DNA of 38,063 bases from an uncultured Flavobacterium sp. (GCA_947631175.1 CANRKI010000012.1:1-38063), one strand, 5' to 3'; numbered from the stretch's first letter, positions 1 to 8,903 are shown. Notes: generated by a model not told the origin, from the sequence alone. Numbers and translations are program-made.

Positions 1-936
1 GTAGTATTAAATGTTATAGAAGGAGAAAACGATCCTAACATTCCATACACACCAGGTCAACCTAATTCACCAGTAGTTTCAGATGATGACACAATCAATG
101 ATACACCAATCATTCCTAAAACACCAAGTACCCCAATAGGTAACGTTATAATCACTAATATTCCATTAGTAGGTTCACCAATAACGGTAACGCCAGAAGG
201 GACAATAACAGTAACTCCAGGAACTCCAAGTGGCGATTATCCATTTGAATACACGATTTGTGAATTTGGTTCGACTCCATCAAATTGTGAAACAGTAACC
301 GGAAACGTGATTGTAACTAATCCAATAGATGCTGTAGATGATAATTACGGATCAGTATCTAACATAGCAGGAGTTGTAGGAAATGTATTAGGTAATGATA
401 CATTAGGAGCGAATACGGCTACAACAGGAGTAGTAACAGTTTCTCAAACAGGTTCAGCAACTAATATTTTAGTAGATTCTAACGGAAATGTATCAGTTGT
501 TGCTGGAACACCATCAGGCACTTATACTACAGCCTATGAGATTTGTGAAATAGGAGCAACACCAGCAAATTGTGATATAGCTACTGTAACAGTTGTAGTA
601 TTAAATGTTATAGAAGGAGAAAACGATCCTAACATTCCATACACACCAGGTCAACCTAATTCACCAGTAGTGTCAGATGATGACACAATTAATGGTACGC
701 CAATCAGTCCTATAACTCCAAGTAACCCAACAGGTAATGTTATAATTACTAATATTCCATTAGTAGGATCACCAATAATAGTAACGCCAGAAGGAACAAT
801 AACAGTAACTCCAGGAACTCCAAGTGGCGATTATCCATTTGAATACACGATTTGTGAATTTGGCTCAACTCCATCAAATTGTGAAACAGTAACCGGAAAC
901 GTGATTGTAACTAATCCAATAGATGCGGTAGATGAC
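1..936 (+). repeat. Intragenic tandem repeat, period 594 bp
   Basis: Bases 1-336 recur at 595-930 with only scattered substitutions and no length change (for example GTGATTGTAACTAATCC at 307 and 901). The intervening 337-594 corresponds to a more diverged domain after 930. The unit encodes 198 residues, about two Ig-like domains. The near-identity suggests a recent duplication or gene conversion, and the repeat probably continues upstream of the window. Confidence 0.5.
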
Positions 937-2862
937 AGTTTTGGAAATGTAAATTCAGGAGCAAATCTTGGAAACATTTATACAAACGATACATTTAATA
1001 CCAATCCAATCGATCCGTTGGACATAACAATAGTTGTAAACGGACCTGACGCGGATAACGTAACGATTAATTCAGACGGAAGTATTTCTGTAAACGACGG
1101 AGTTTTACCAGGAAATTATAGTTTTACTTATACTATTTGTGAGTTAGGAGCAACACCTGCAAACTGTGATACAGCTACAGTTACCTTTACGGTAAACCAA
1201 GGACCAGAAACAACAGGAATAATTGTTTCAACATCACCAAACACACCAGTTTCAGATCAAGTAACAATTATACCAGGTTCAGGGACAATAACATCAGTTA
1301 CTACACCTAACTTACCAAATGACGTAACAATTGTTATTGATAATGATGGTTCGTTTACGGTTACTCCTGGAAATTCATACGAAGGAGGTACTGAGATTAC
1401 AATACCATATCTTGTTACAGATAGTAATGGTTTAACTTCAGAATCAACAATTGTTGTGCAAATTCCAGAAGTAGCACAAGTAGCTTTAGTTAAATCGGCA
1501 CAGGTTATTGGCGATCAAATTATTTATACGTTTACAGTTACTAATACAGGAAACATAACATTAAACAATTTAGAAATTAATGATACAATGTTATCAGCAA
1601 CAGCAATTGCTGTAGTACCATCAACATTAGCGCCAGGAGCATCAGCAACAGTTACGGTAACTTATGATATTGTTTTAGCAGATTTAAATGCAGGTTCAGT
1701 AACTAACACAGCAACTGCTTCAGGAGTTTCAACAATAGGAACACCAGTAAGTGACATCTCAGGTTCAACAATAACTAATGACGATCCAACCCGTACTCAA
1801 TTAGTACAAAATCCAGCAATTACGTTAATTAAAACATCAATTTTTAATGATGAGAATGCAAACGGATATGCTGAAGTTGGGGAAACAATAACCTATACTT
1901 TTGTTGCAACAAACACCGGAAATGTAACTTTAAGTAATGTAGCTTTATCAGATGCCTTATTAAATGTAACAGATTTAGCTTTTGCACCAAACACATTAGA
2001 TCCAGGGCAAAACACAACGTTACAGTTAGTGTACATATTAACTCAAAACGATGTAAACTTAGGTTTAGTTGTTAATAGCGCAGAAGTACAATCAACAGCT
2101 CCTAACGGAGATTTAGTGTTTGATATTTCGGGTACAACTAATGAAAATGATGAACCAACAAGTACAGAGCTGATTCAGGATCCTCAAATATCGATCATCA
2201 AAACAGCAGTGTTTAATGACGAAAATGGTGACGGCGTGGCACAAGTAGGTGAAACAATTTCATATCAATTTAGTATAAAAAATACAGGAACAGTTTCTTT
2301 ATATAATGTAATTGTTGAGGATACTTTACCAGGTTTAATATTAACAGGTAATCCAATTGCTGTTTTAAACCCAGATGAAACTAATAACACAGCTTACTCT
2401 GCTGTTTATGCTTTAACATTACAAGATTTAATAAACGGTTCGGTAACAAATCAAGCAACAGCATTAGGAACAACGCTAAATGATGATTTAGTGACAGATG
2501 ATTCGGATTTTAGTGAATATTCTGATAATAATCCAACAATTGTTGTTGTTGAAGGGTGTAAAATTAATATCTTTAACGCTATCTCTCCTGATGATGATGG
2601 TATGAATGACTTTTTCTATATCCAAGGAGTAGAGTGTTACTCAGATAATAAGCTTGAGATTTATAACCGTTGGGGCGTATTAGTTTATGAGCAAAGCGGA
2701 TATAATAATGCTGATAAAGTATTTAAAGGATATTCGGAAGGACGCGTTACAGTAAGTAGCGGAGAGCCGTTACCAGTAGGTACATATTTCTACATTTTTA
2801 GATATAAAGATTTAAGTGGTAAAACTCATAAAATACAAAGTTATTTATATTTAAATAGATAA
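1..2862 (+). CDS. Repeat-rich T9SS surface adhesin, type B sorting domain (5' end outside window)
   Basis: The frame is open from base 1 (953 visible residues), so the gene starts upstream; the internal GTG at 307 is not the start. The visible part begins with Ig-like repeats carrying a recurring cysteine pair, ICExGxTPxNC, at about nt 256, 541, 850 and 1135. About three DUF11/DUF7507-type beta repeats follow near residues 490, 603 and 726; two of these open with FNDENxxG and VGETI. The C-terminus from about residue 852 (NIFNAISPDDDGMND, then YNRWG and the ending YLYLNR) matches the gliding-motility/T9SS type B C-terminal domain, which directs export through the type IX system and retention at the cell surface. 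The downstream SprF/PorP-like gene fits this, since such genes accompany type B substrates. Likely an adhesin or surface filament; the ligand is unknown. Confidence 0.5.
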   Translation, partial: VVLNVIEGENDPNIPYTPGQPNSPVVSDDDTINDTPIIPKTPSTPIGNVIITNIPLVGSPITVTPEGTITVTPGTPSGDYPFEYTICEFGSTPSNCETVTGNVIVTNPIDAVDDNYGSVSNIAGVVGNVLGNDTLGANTATTGVVTVSQTGSATNILVDSNGNVSVVAGTPSGTYTTAYEICEIGATPANCDIATVTVVVLNVIEGENDPNIPYTPGQPNSPVVSDDDTINGTPISPITPSNPTGNVIITNIPLVGSPIIVTPEGTITVTPGTPSGDYPFEYTICEFGSTPSNCETVTGNVIVTNPIDAVDDSFGNVNSGANLGNIYTNDTFNTNPIDPLDITIVVNGPDADNVTINSDGSISVNDGVLPGNYSFTYTICELGATPANCDTATVTFTVNQGPETTGIIVSTSPNTPVSDQVTIIPGSGTITSVTTPNLPNDVTIVIDNDGSFTVTPGNSYEGGTEITIPYLVTDSNGLTSESTIVVQIPEVAQVALVKSAQVIGDQIIYTFTVTNTGNITLNNLEINDTMLSATAIAVVPSTLAPGASATVTVTYDIVLADLNAGSVTNTATASGVSTIGTPVSDISGSTITNDDPTRTQLVQNPAITLIKTSIFNDENANGYAEVGETITYTFVATNTGNVTLSNVALSDALLNVTDLAFAPNTLDPGQNTTLQLVYILTQNDVNLGLVVNSAEVQSTAPNGDLVFDISGTTNENDEPTSTELIQDPQISIIKTAVFNDENGDGVAQVGETISYQFSIKNTGTVSLYNVIVEDTLPGLILTGNPIAVLNPDETNNTAYSAVYALTLQDLINGSVTNQATALGTTLNDDLVTDDSDFSEYSDNNPTIVVVEGCKINIFNAISPDDDGMNDFFYIQGVECYSDNKLEIYNRWGVLVYEQSGYNNADKVFKGYSEGRVTVSSGEPLPVGTYFYIFRYKDLSGKTHKIQSYLYLNR

Positions 2863-2879
2863 TATTTCAATTACTGAAT

Positions 2880-3794
2880 ATGAAAAAAATAATAACATCA
2901 ATTGTAGCATTGATAAGTAGCTTTGCATCATTTGCACAGCAAGATCCTCAATACACACAATATATGTATAACACAATCAACGTGAATCCTGCTTATGCAG
3001 GTTCACGTGGTGTGTTAAGTGTTTTTGGATTGCATCGTACCCAATGGGTAGGAATGGATGGAGCACCAACAACAAACTCATTCTCAATCAACACACCAAT
3101 CTCAGAAAGTGGTTTAGGCTTAGGAGTATCATTAGTAAATGATAAAATTGGTCCAACTAAAGAAAATAATTTTTCGGTAGATTTATCCTACTCAATGCCA
3201 GTAAGCGAAAATTATAAACTGTCATTTGGATTAAAAGGATCTTTAAACTTTTTAGATGTAGATTTTACAAAATTAAACATCTACAATCAAGCCGATCCTC
3301 GTTTTCAAAACAATATCGAAAACAAATTAAACCCTAACTTTGGTGCAGGTTTATATTTGCATTCTGATAAAACATATTTTGGTGTTTCTATTCCTAATTT
3401 CTTACAAACAAAACACTACGATGACAATAGTTACTCTGTAGCGAATGAAAAGATGCACTTTTATTTTATAGGAGGACACGTTTTTGATTTGAGTTCTGAT
3501 TTAAAATTAAAACCAGCCGTTATGACAAAATTTGTACAAGGCGCGCCGTTACAGGTTGACCTTTCTGCGAACTTTTGGTTGTACGAAAAATTCACTCTTG
3601 GAGCAGCTTACCGTTGGGATGCTGCTGTAAGTGTTATGGCAGGTTTCCAAATCTCAAATCAATTATTTATTGGATATGCTTATGATGCGGAAACAACGCG
3701 ATTAGCAAACTACAACTCGGGGTCTCACGAAATTTTCTTGAGATATGAATTCTTAAACAATGTAAATAAAGTGATTACACCTCGTTTCTTCTAA
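2880..3794 (+). CDS. PorP/SprF family type IX secretion membrane protein
   Basis: 304 residues with a Sec signal peptide (MKKIITSIVALISSFASFAQ) followed by QQDPQYTQYMYN and NPAYAGSRG, the hallmark start of the PorP/SprF family. The remainder is a run of amphipathic beta strands, consistent with an outer-membrane barrel. PorP/SprF-like proteins are required for surface attachment of their cognate type B C-terminal-domain substrates. The ATG lies 17 bp after the adhesin stop, and the next gene begins 12 bp downstream, so the three genes are probably one transcript. Family assignment is secure; that it serves the upstream adhesin is an inference from position. Confidence 0.5.
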   Translation: MKKIITSIVALISSFASFAQQDPQYTQYMYNTINVNPAYAGSRGVLSVFGLHRTQWVGMDGAPTTNSFSINTPISESGLGLGVSLVNDKIGPTKENNFSVDLSYSMPVSENYKLSFGLKGSLNFLDVDFTKLNIYNQADPRFQNNIENKLNPNFGAGLYLHSDKTYFGVSIPNFLQTKHYDDNSYSVANEKMHFYFIGGHVFDLSSDLKLKPAVMTKFVQGAPLQVDLSANFWLYEKFTLGAAYRWDAAVSVMAGFQISNQLFIGYAYDAETTRLANYNSGSHEIFLRYEFLNNVNKVITPRFF

Positions 3795-3806
3795 TTTGAT
3801 AGCATC

Positions 3807-5747
3807 ATGAAAAAAAATATAGTAAGTTTTGGATTATGGATTGGTATTGCCACATCTGTTTTCGCTCAAAATACAATCAATTCTGCTACAAAAAAATACG
3901 ATAAATTAGCATATATTAATGCGATTGAAGTTTATGAAAAAGTAGTAGAAAAAGGACATGAATCAATTGATATTTACCAAAAATTAGGAGATTCATATTA
4001 CTTTAATGCACAATACGAAAATGCAGTAAATACCTATGCAAAACTAATTGCTTTAGAGCCCAATCAAGAACCTGAATATTATTACAGATACGCAGTTGCT
4101 CTTAAATCTAAAGGCGATTATACAACATCAGATTTAATGATGAACGAGTTTGCAAAGCGTAATGCATCGGACTCACGTGTTAAATTGTTTGCAAATCAAA
4201 CGAATTATTTAGAGGAAATCAAAAGCAATTCGGGACGATTAAATATTGAAAACGCAAACATTAATTCTAGTAAATCAGATTACGGGACAGCTTTTTATCA
4301 AGATAAAATTGTATTTACAACTGCACGCGATACATCAAAAATTATAAAACGCGTACATTCTTGGACAGGCGAGGCTTTTACAACGCTTTATCAAGCGGAT
4401 TTAGCAGAAGATGGCACGGTTACGAATCCAAAACAATTTTCGAAACAAATTTCGACTAAGTTTCATGAATCTACACCTGTTTTCACTAAAGATGGAAACA
4501 CCATGTACTTCACTCGAAACAATTATAACGAAGGAAAAAAACGTACAAATATCGACAAAACAATCTTGTTAAAAGTTTACAAAGCAACATTAGTAAACAA
4601 CAAATGGGATAATGTACAAGAGTTACCTTTTAATAGCAACAATTATAACGTAGCACATCCTGCGTTAAGTGTTGATGAAAAAACGTTATATTTTGTTTCT
4701 GATATGCCAGGAAGTATTGGGCAATCGGATTTATTTAAAGTAGAAATAAAAGCTGATGGAAGCTTTGGCGAACCTGTTAATTTAGGACCAAATATTAATA
4801 CCGAAGGTCGCGAGACTTTCCCGTTTATTTCTCAAGATAACGAATTGTATTTTTCTACTGATGGACGACCAGGTTTAGGTGGATTAGATATTTTTATCGC
4901 TTTCCCAGAAGCTGACGGAAATTTTAAATACGTACAAAATATTGGTGAGCCAGCAAACTCGACCATGGACGATTTTAGTTTTATAATTAAAGATAATACT
5001 ATTGGTTTTTTAACCTCTAACAGACAAGGTGGTATAGGTAATGACGATATTTACCGTTTTACACAAACTAAACCAATACAAAATCAAAAAATTGTAGCTG
5101 TGACAGGAACACTTACAGATATTGTAACAACAGAACCTATTGCTGACGCAACTTTAACCTTTTACGATCAAAACTATCAAAATCCAATTGTTGTTAAAAC
5201 AGACGATAAAGGAAATTACAATGTACCTGAATTAAATACAGATACAAAATATGTAGTTAAAATTGAAAAAGAAGGATACAATACCGCTGAAGTTCCTGTG
5301 GTCTTCCCTCCAAACGAGTCCGGAATAACAACTCATAATTTGACGGCCGAACCAACAATTCACCCAGTTAAAATAGGTGATGATTTAGCTAAAGTATTTA
5401 AAATTGAAATTATTTATTTTGATTTAGATAAATCTAATATTCGACCTGATGCAGCTACAGATTTAGCTAAAATTGTTGAAGTAATGAAACAGTATCCAAC
5501 CATGAAAATTGATGTACGTTCTCATACCGACTCAAGAGCATCAAAACAGTATAATGAAAAATTATCTGATCGAAGAGCGAAATCTACAGTAGCTTGGATG
5601 ATAAAACAAGGAATTGATAAATCTCGTTTAACGGGTAAAGGTTATGGAGAATATCAATTAGTTAATGAGTGTGCAGATGGTGTAAAGTGTACTGAAGCAC
5701 AACACCAATTAAACAGACGTAGTGAATTCATCATAACAGAATTATAA
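3807..5747 (+). CDS. PorE-like OmpA-family protein (TPR, beta-propeller, regulatory domain, OmpA)
   Basis: 646 residues with a signal peptide (ending VFAQ). Domains in order: TPR-like helices (about 25-115; KLGDSYYFNAQYENAV), a WD40/PD40-type propeller (about 160-420; repeated motifs such as PVFTKDGNTMYF and LYFVSDMPG), a carboxypeptidase-regulatory-like fold (about 430-515; GTLTDIVTTEPIADATL) and a C-terminal OmpA domain (about 525-646; IYFDLDKSNIRPDA, SHTDSRAS, LNRRSEF). This is the architecture of PorE, an outer-membrane-associated peptidoglycan-binding T9SS component. The OmpA domain keeps the Asp and Arg expected to bind diaminopimelate. The gene sits at the end of the adhesin-SprF unit, so it may anchor or organise that module; it could be a PorE paralogue rather than the core T9SS subunit. 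Confidence 0.5.
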   Translation: MKKNIVSFGLWIGIATSVFAQNTINSATKKYDKLAYINAIEVYEKVVEKGHESIDIYQKLGDSYYFNAQYENAVNTYAKLIALEPNQEPEYYYRYAVALKSKGDYTTSDLMMNEFAKRNASDSRVKLFANQTNYLEEIKSNSGRLNIENANINSSKSDYGTAFYQDKIVFTTARDTSKIIKRVHSWTGEAFTTLYQADLAEDGTVTNPKQFSKQISTKFHESTPVFTKDGNTMYFTRNNYNEGKKRTNIDKTILLKVYKATLVNNKWDNVQELPFNSNNYNVAHPALSVDEKTLYFVSDMPGSIGQSDLFKVEIKADGSFGEPVNLGPNINTEGRETFPFISQDNELYFSTDGRPGLGGLDIFIAFPEADGNFKYVQNIGEPANSTMDDFSFIIKDNTIGFLTSNRQGGIGNDDIYRFTQTKPIQNQKIVAVTGTLTDIVTTEPIADATLTFYDQNYQNPIVVKTDDKGNYNVPELNTDTKYVVKIEKEGYNTAEVPVVFPPNESGITTHNLTAEPTIHPVKIGDDLAKVFKIEIIYFDLDKSNIRPDAATDLAKIVEVMKQYPTMKIDVRSHTDSRASKQYNEKLSDRRAKSTVAWMIKQGIDKSRLTGKGYGEYQLVNECADGVKCTEAQHQLNRRSEFIITEL

Positions 5748-5748
5748 C

Positions 5749-5780
5749 AAAAAAAGTTCAACTTAGGTTGAACTTTTTTT
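5749..5780 (+). terminator. Intrinsic terminator of the adhesin/SprF/PorE-like unit
   Basis: Inverted repeat: A7 GTTCAAC, loop TTAG, GTTGAAC T7, directly after the stop at 5747. Confidence 0.5.
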
Positions 5781-5799
5781 GTTTTACGCCGTACCTTTA
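5768..5799 (+). promoter_or_regulatory. Probable promoter of the exported deformylase gene
   Basis: TTG at 5768-5770 lies 21 nt before TACCTTTA at 5792-5799, which is one base off the Bacteroidota -7 consensus TAnnTTTG. The upstream element sits in the right arm of the preceding terminator. The predicted transcript starts near 5805, about 10 nt before the ATG. Confidence 0.5.
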
Positions 5800-5815
5800 C
5801 TTAAATTTAATTGTC

Positions 5816-6466
5816 ATGAAAAAAATACTTTCAATTCTTACCTTAAGCTGTATTTTCATCACTATGCAAGCACAAAATAAAAGTTCTAAATTCACCCAAC
5901 AAGAAATAGATTTAATTGAAAATGGGACAAGTAATCAACCTATGCGCGTGCTTCAAACCACAAACGATGATGATTATACTTTTTTAATTCAGCCAACCGA
6001 ACCGATTCATAAAAAAGACAAACATCTGGAAAAATTAGCCAGCCGAATGCTAGCAACCGTGCTTGATCCAAAAAGTCGTGGCGTGGGAATTGCCGCACCA
6101 CAAGTTGGAATTGCTCGTAAAGCTTTTTGGGTAAAACGTATGGATAAACCAAATGCACCTTTTGAGTTTTTTGTAAATCCTAAAATAACGTGGTATTCTG
6201 CAATTAAACGTTACGGGAAAGAAGGTTGTTTGTCGATACCAGATCAAAGCGGAATGGTGTATCGTAGCTTAGTGATACAAATTGAATATTGTGATTTACA
6301 AGGCAACGAACACAACGAAATAATCGAAGGTTATACTGCTGTGATTTGTCAGCACGAATACGATCATCTGCAAGGAGTTTTGTATCCTGATCAAATTAAA
6401 ATATCTGATAAAAATGAATATGAAAAATCAGATGTTCAGAACGATCTTTTTTATCAAAAATTATAA
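5816..6466 (+). CDS. Peptide deformylase with N-terminal signal peptide
   Basis: 216 residues. All three peptide deformylase motifs are intact: GVGIAAPQVG (89-98), EGCLS (136-140, metal ligand Cys138) and QHEYDH (179-184, HExxH with ligands His180 and His184). The family removes the formyl group from nascent N-formylmethionine peptides in the cytosol. Here the catalytic domain is preceded by a typical Sec signal peptide (residues 1-20, MKKILSILTLSCIFITMQAQ) and a spacer of about 40 residues, so the product should be exported to the periplasm. I chose the ATG at 5816; an in-frame TTG at 5768 lies inside the terminator hairpin and would bury the signal peptide. It may act on exported N-formyl peptides or another amide; the substrate is unknown. 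This is probably not the housekeeping Def. Confidence 0.5.
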   Translation: MKKILSILTLSCIFITMQAQNKSSKFTQQEIDLIENGTSNQPMRVLQTTNDDDYTFLIQPTEPIHKKDKHLEKLASRMLATVLDPKSRGVGIAAPQVGIARKAFWVKRMDKPNAPFEFFVNPKITWYSAIKRYGKEGCLSIPDQSGMVYRSLVIQIEYCDLQGNEHNEIIEGYTAVICQHEYDHLQGVLYPDQIKISDKNEYEKSDVQNDLFYQKL

Positions 6467-6473
6467 AATTCAT

Positions 6474-6520
6474 AAAAAAAAGTGCCCCAAAAAGTCTAAC
6501 TTTTTGGGGCACTTTTTTTT
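6474..6520. terminator. Bidirectional terminator between deformylase and SulP genes
   Basis: A 14-bp perfect stem AGTGCCCCAAAAAG / CTTTTTGGGGCACT (6481-6494, 6500-6513) flanked by A7 and T8. It serves both convergent genes. Confidence 0.5.
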
Positions 6521-6523
6521 ATT

Positions 6524-8050
6524 TTAATTATGCGGAATTTTATACGTTGGATCTTCCTTTACATTAATTTTTACTAAATCAGCAGAGTCGTTTAATAGTT
6601 TAATACAATCTGTTGATAAATGAGTGAGTTGTAGTTTTTTTCCTTTTGCTGCATATTTTTCGGTCAGCTTGTTTAAAGCTTCAATACCTGAAATATCGGA
6701 AATACGACTTTCTTTAAAAGAAACAATTACAAATTCTGGATCTTCTTCAAGATCAAATTTCTCCATAAAATTTGAGACAGATGCAAAAAATAAAGGGCCA
6801 TAAATTTCGTAATGTTTAATCCCTTTTTCATCAATAAATTTACGCGCTCTAATACGAACGGCACTTTCCCATGCAAAAACTAAGGCCGATATTATAACAC
6901 CTGCTAAAACTGCCAGGGCTAAATTGTGCATAAAAATAGTAATAGCCATTACAACTAACATTACAATAGTATCTGCTTTAGGCATTTTTTTTATAAACTT
7001 TAAACTACTCCATTTAAAAGTTAAAAAGGCCACTACCATCATCACACCTGTTAAAGCTGCCATAGGTACTTTTTCAATAAAAGGGGCGCCAACCAAAATG
7101 ATAATTAAAATGGTAAAAGCTCCAATAACACCAGCTAGTCGTGTACGCGAACCTGCATTTACGTTTACAAAAGTTTGTGCAATCATGGCACAACCACCCA
7201 TTCCGTTAAACAATCCGTTTAAAACATTAGCAGACCCTTGGGCTATACATTCCTGATTGCTATCGCCACGCGATTCGGTCATTTCATCAACAACAGTTAA
7301 TGTTAGTAGGGTTTCTATTAAACCAACACCAGCCATAACGAGTGCGTACGGAAAAATAATTTGTAAAGTTTCTAACGTAAGCGGAACCATTGGAAAATGG
7401 AAGGGAGGGAAATCCCCCGATATTGACGCAATGTCCTTAACCGTTTTGGTATCTATCGAAAAAATAGAAACTAATGCAAATACAGCTAAGATTCCTACTA
7501 ACGAAGCTGGAATTTTTTTTGATATTTTTGGAAAAAGATATACAATTAATACGGTGAGTAGCGTTAGTCCTATCATTTTGTACAACTCAGTTCCTTGCAT
7601 CCAAACTTCGCTACCATTTTCTAAAACTTTAAATTGTTTTAGTTGAGACATAAAAATAACGACTGCCAATCCATTTACAAAACCATACATTACTGATTCT
7701 GGTACCAAGCGAATAAACTTTCCTAATTTAAAAACTCCAACCAAAACTTGCATTAAACCAGCTAAAAGTACGGTTGCGAAAATATATTCAATTCCATGCG
7801 ATTGCATCAAAGCAATAAGTACAATAACCGTTGCACCTGCGCCACCAGAAATCATGGCAGGTCGACCTCCAAAAACAGCAGCAACCAAGCCCATTATAAA
7901 GGCAGCATATAAACCATTTAACGGGTTTAATCCTGCTAAAATAGCAAAGGATAACGATTCGGGAATCATTGTCATTGCGACAGTTAATCCCGCTAAAATT
8001 TCGACTTTATAATTTATGTTTTGCCAACCAGATTTTAATTTTTGAAGCAT
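6524..8050 (-). CDS. SulP family inorganic anion transporter with STAS domain
   Basis: 508 residues. An SLC26/SulP transmembrane core occupies about residues 1-400: the family's opening segment (EILAGLTVAMTMIPESLSFA), the GGRPAMISGGAGA stretch, GLIETLLTL, and a long series of hydrophobic helices. A C-terminal STAS domain follows (about 415-508; FVIVSFKESRISDISGIEAL). Members move sulfate, bicarbonate or other anions across the inner membrane, often with Na+ or H+. The length is normal. No sulfate-assimilation or carbonic anhydrase gene is adjacent, so the substrate cannot be assigned. A TAAATTTG -7 box lies 24 bp upstream of the ATG on the same strand. Confidence 0.5.
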   Translation of the reverse strand: MLQKLKSGWQNINYKVEILAGLTVAMTMIPESLSFAILAGLNPLNGLYAAFIMGLVAAVFGGRPAMISGGAGATVIVLIALMQSHGIEYIFATVLLAGLMQVLVGVFKLGKFIRLVPESVMYGFVNGLAVVIFMSQLKQFKVLENGSEVWMQGTELYKMIGLTLLTVLIVYLFPKISKKIPASLVGILAVFALVSIFSIDTKTVKDIASISGDFPPFHFPMVPLTLETLQIIFPYALVMAGVGLIETLLTLTVVDEMTESRGDSNQECIAQGSANVLNGLFNGMGGCAMIAQTFVNVNAGSRTRLAGVIGAFTILIIILVGAPFIEKVPMAALTGVMMVVAFLTFKWSSLKFIKKMPKADTIVMLVVMAITIFMHNLALAVLAGVIISALVFAWESAVRIRARKFIDEKGIKHYEIYGPLFFASVSNFMEKFDLEEDPEFVIVSFKESRISDISGIEALNKLTEKYAAKGKKLQLTHLSTDCIKLLNDSADLVKINVKEDPTYKIPHN

Positions 8051-8074
8051 TTTTTTAGTTTATTATGATGGCTG

Positions 8075-8082
8075 CAAATTTA
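8075..8082 (-). promoter_or_regulatory. -7 promoter box for the SulP gene
   Basis: On the minus strand this reads TAAATTTG, a full match to TAnnTTTG, about 24 bp before the SulP ATG. I found no well-spaced -33 TTG. Confidence 0.5.
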
Positions 8083-8149
8083 TTGAAATTGAATTTTTAA
8101 AATTAATTTTTTCATATAAATGTTTCCAAACTATATATTTTATCTGTTA

Positions 8150-8266
8150 TTAAAATTTACCCAATAACCAATATAAAATGATAAAAATGATGATGGTACT
8201 TATACAACCTCCGCCTAATTTTTTAGCTCCCCATCCTGCTAAAATTGTTTTAAAAAAGTTATTCAT
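8150..8266 (-). CDS. 38-residue single-pass membrane miniprotein
   Basis: A short frame from ATG (8264-8266) to TAA (8150-8152). The N-terminal half reads MNNFFKTILAGWGAKKLGGG and the rest is one hydrophobic segment, CISTIIIFIILYWLLGKF. The composition is that of a real small membrane protein: amphipathic N-terminus, Gly-rich hinge, then a helix long enough to span the membrane. The rest of the 8051-8326 gap is AT-rich. I believe similar miniproteins with the AGWGAKKLGGG motif occur in other Bacteroidota, but that is recollection, not a search. It lies upstream of and co-directional with the SulP gene, 99 bp away. Function unknown; coding status probable. Confidence 0.5.
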   Translation of the reverse strand: MNNFFKTILAGWGAKKLGGGCISTIIIFIILYWLLGKF

Positions 8267-8326
8267 AATTTTTAAGTTTAAAATGATAATTTTATAACTT
8301 CTAAACTTTAAAGAATATTACATAAT

Positions 8327-8875
8327 ATGCAAAAATTATTTATGGTTATGCTTGGATGTACTCCTAAAGGTCGATTAACTGAGCAACATGATGTTTTTTT
8401 TGGAATTGCAAAAAAAATTGAAGATTTAGTTGAGGATCTTCGAACTTTTTGGCCTGTTTCAGATTTGCACATTGATTGCTGGAGAACGATTGAATATTTA
8501 GACGGATATAAAATTGATATTGTGCCTAGAACCGAAATAAGTAGTTCAGAAAAACAATTATATTTTATAAACTTAGGAGGCTATTTGCCCACAGTTTTTG
8601 AAGAATTACACGAAAAAATTATTGTTGTAGCCCAAACAAAGGCAGAAGCAATTAAAAAAGCGAAAACAACCACTTTTTATAAGGATAACTCGTTTAAAGA
8701 AGCAGAATCTCATATTGATGATCAATACGGTATTGATATTGACGATATTTTTAATATTGAAGAGGTTTTACCATCAAAATTTAAAGAAAAGTATCGTATC
8801 CAGATTACTGAAACGGATAAAATTTATCAAAACAATCAAAAAATAGGCTACATTAAACTATCAAAATTAAAATGA
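8327..8875 (+). CDS. DUF1543 domain-containing protein
   Basis: 182 residues, soluble, no signal peptide. The start (LFMVMLGCTPKGRLTEQHDVFF) and the HIDCWRTIEYLDGY segment match the DUF1543 family. The second half (LYFINLGGYLPTVFEELHEK, then AKTTTFYK) repeats the same pattern, so the protein looks like two copies of one small alpha/beta domain, residues about 1-75 and 78-145, plus a C-terminal tail. Nothing is established about the family's function. The gene stands alone: the upstream neighbour is divergent and a weak terminator follows. Confidence 0.5.
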   Translation: MQKLFMVMLGCTPKGRLTEQHDVFFGIAKKIEDLVEDLRTFWPVSDLHIDCWRTIEYLDGYKIDIVPRTEISSSEKQLYFINLGGYLPTVFEELHEKIIVVAQTKAEAIKKAKTTTFYKDNSFKEAESHIDDQYGIDIDDIFNIEEVLPSKFKEKYRIQITETDKIYQNNQKIGYIKLSKLK

Positions 8876-8876
8876 T

Positions 8877-8903
8877 AAAGACAAGTAAAAATTACTTGCC
8901 TTT
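8877..8903 (+). terminator. Weak hairpin after the DUF1543 gene
   Basis: AAAGACAAGTAA, loop AAA, TTACTTGCCTTT pairs with one mismatch but is followed by only a short T run. A possible terminator. Confidence 0.5.

Noticed and set aside
307..309. GTG as start of the adhesin gene
   Set aside because: The same frame is open and repeat-coding back to base 1.
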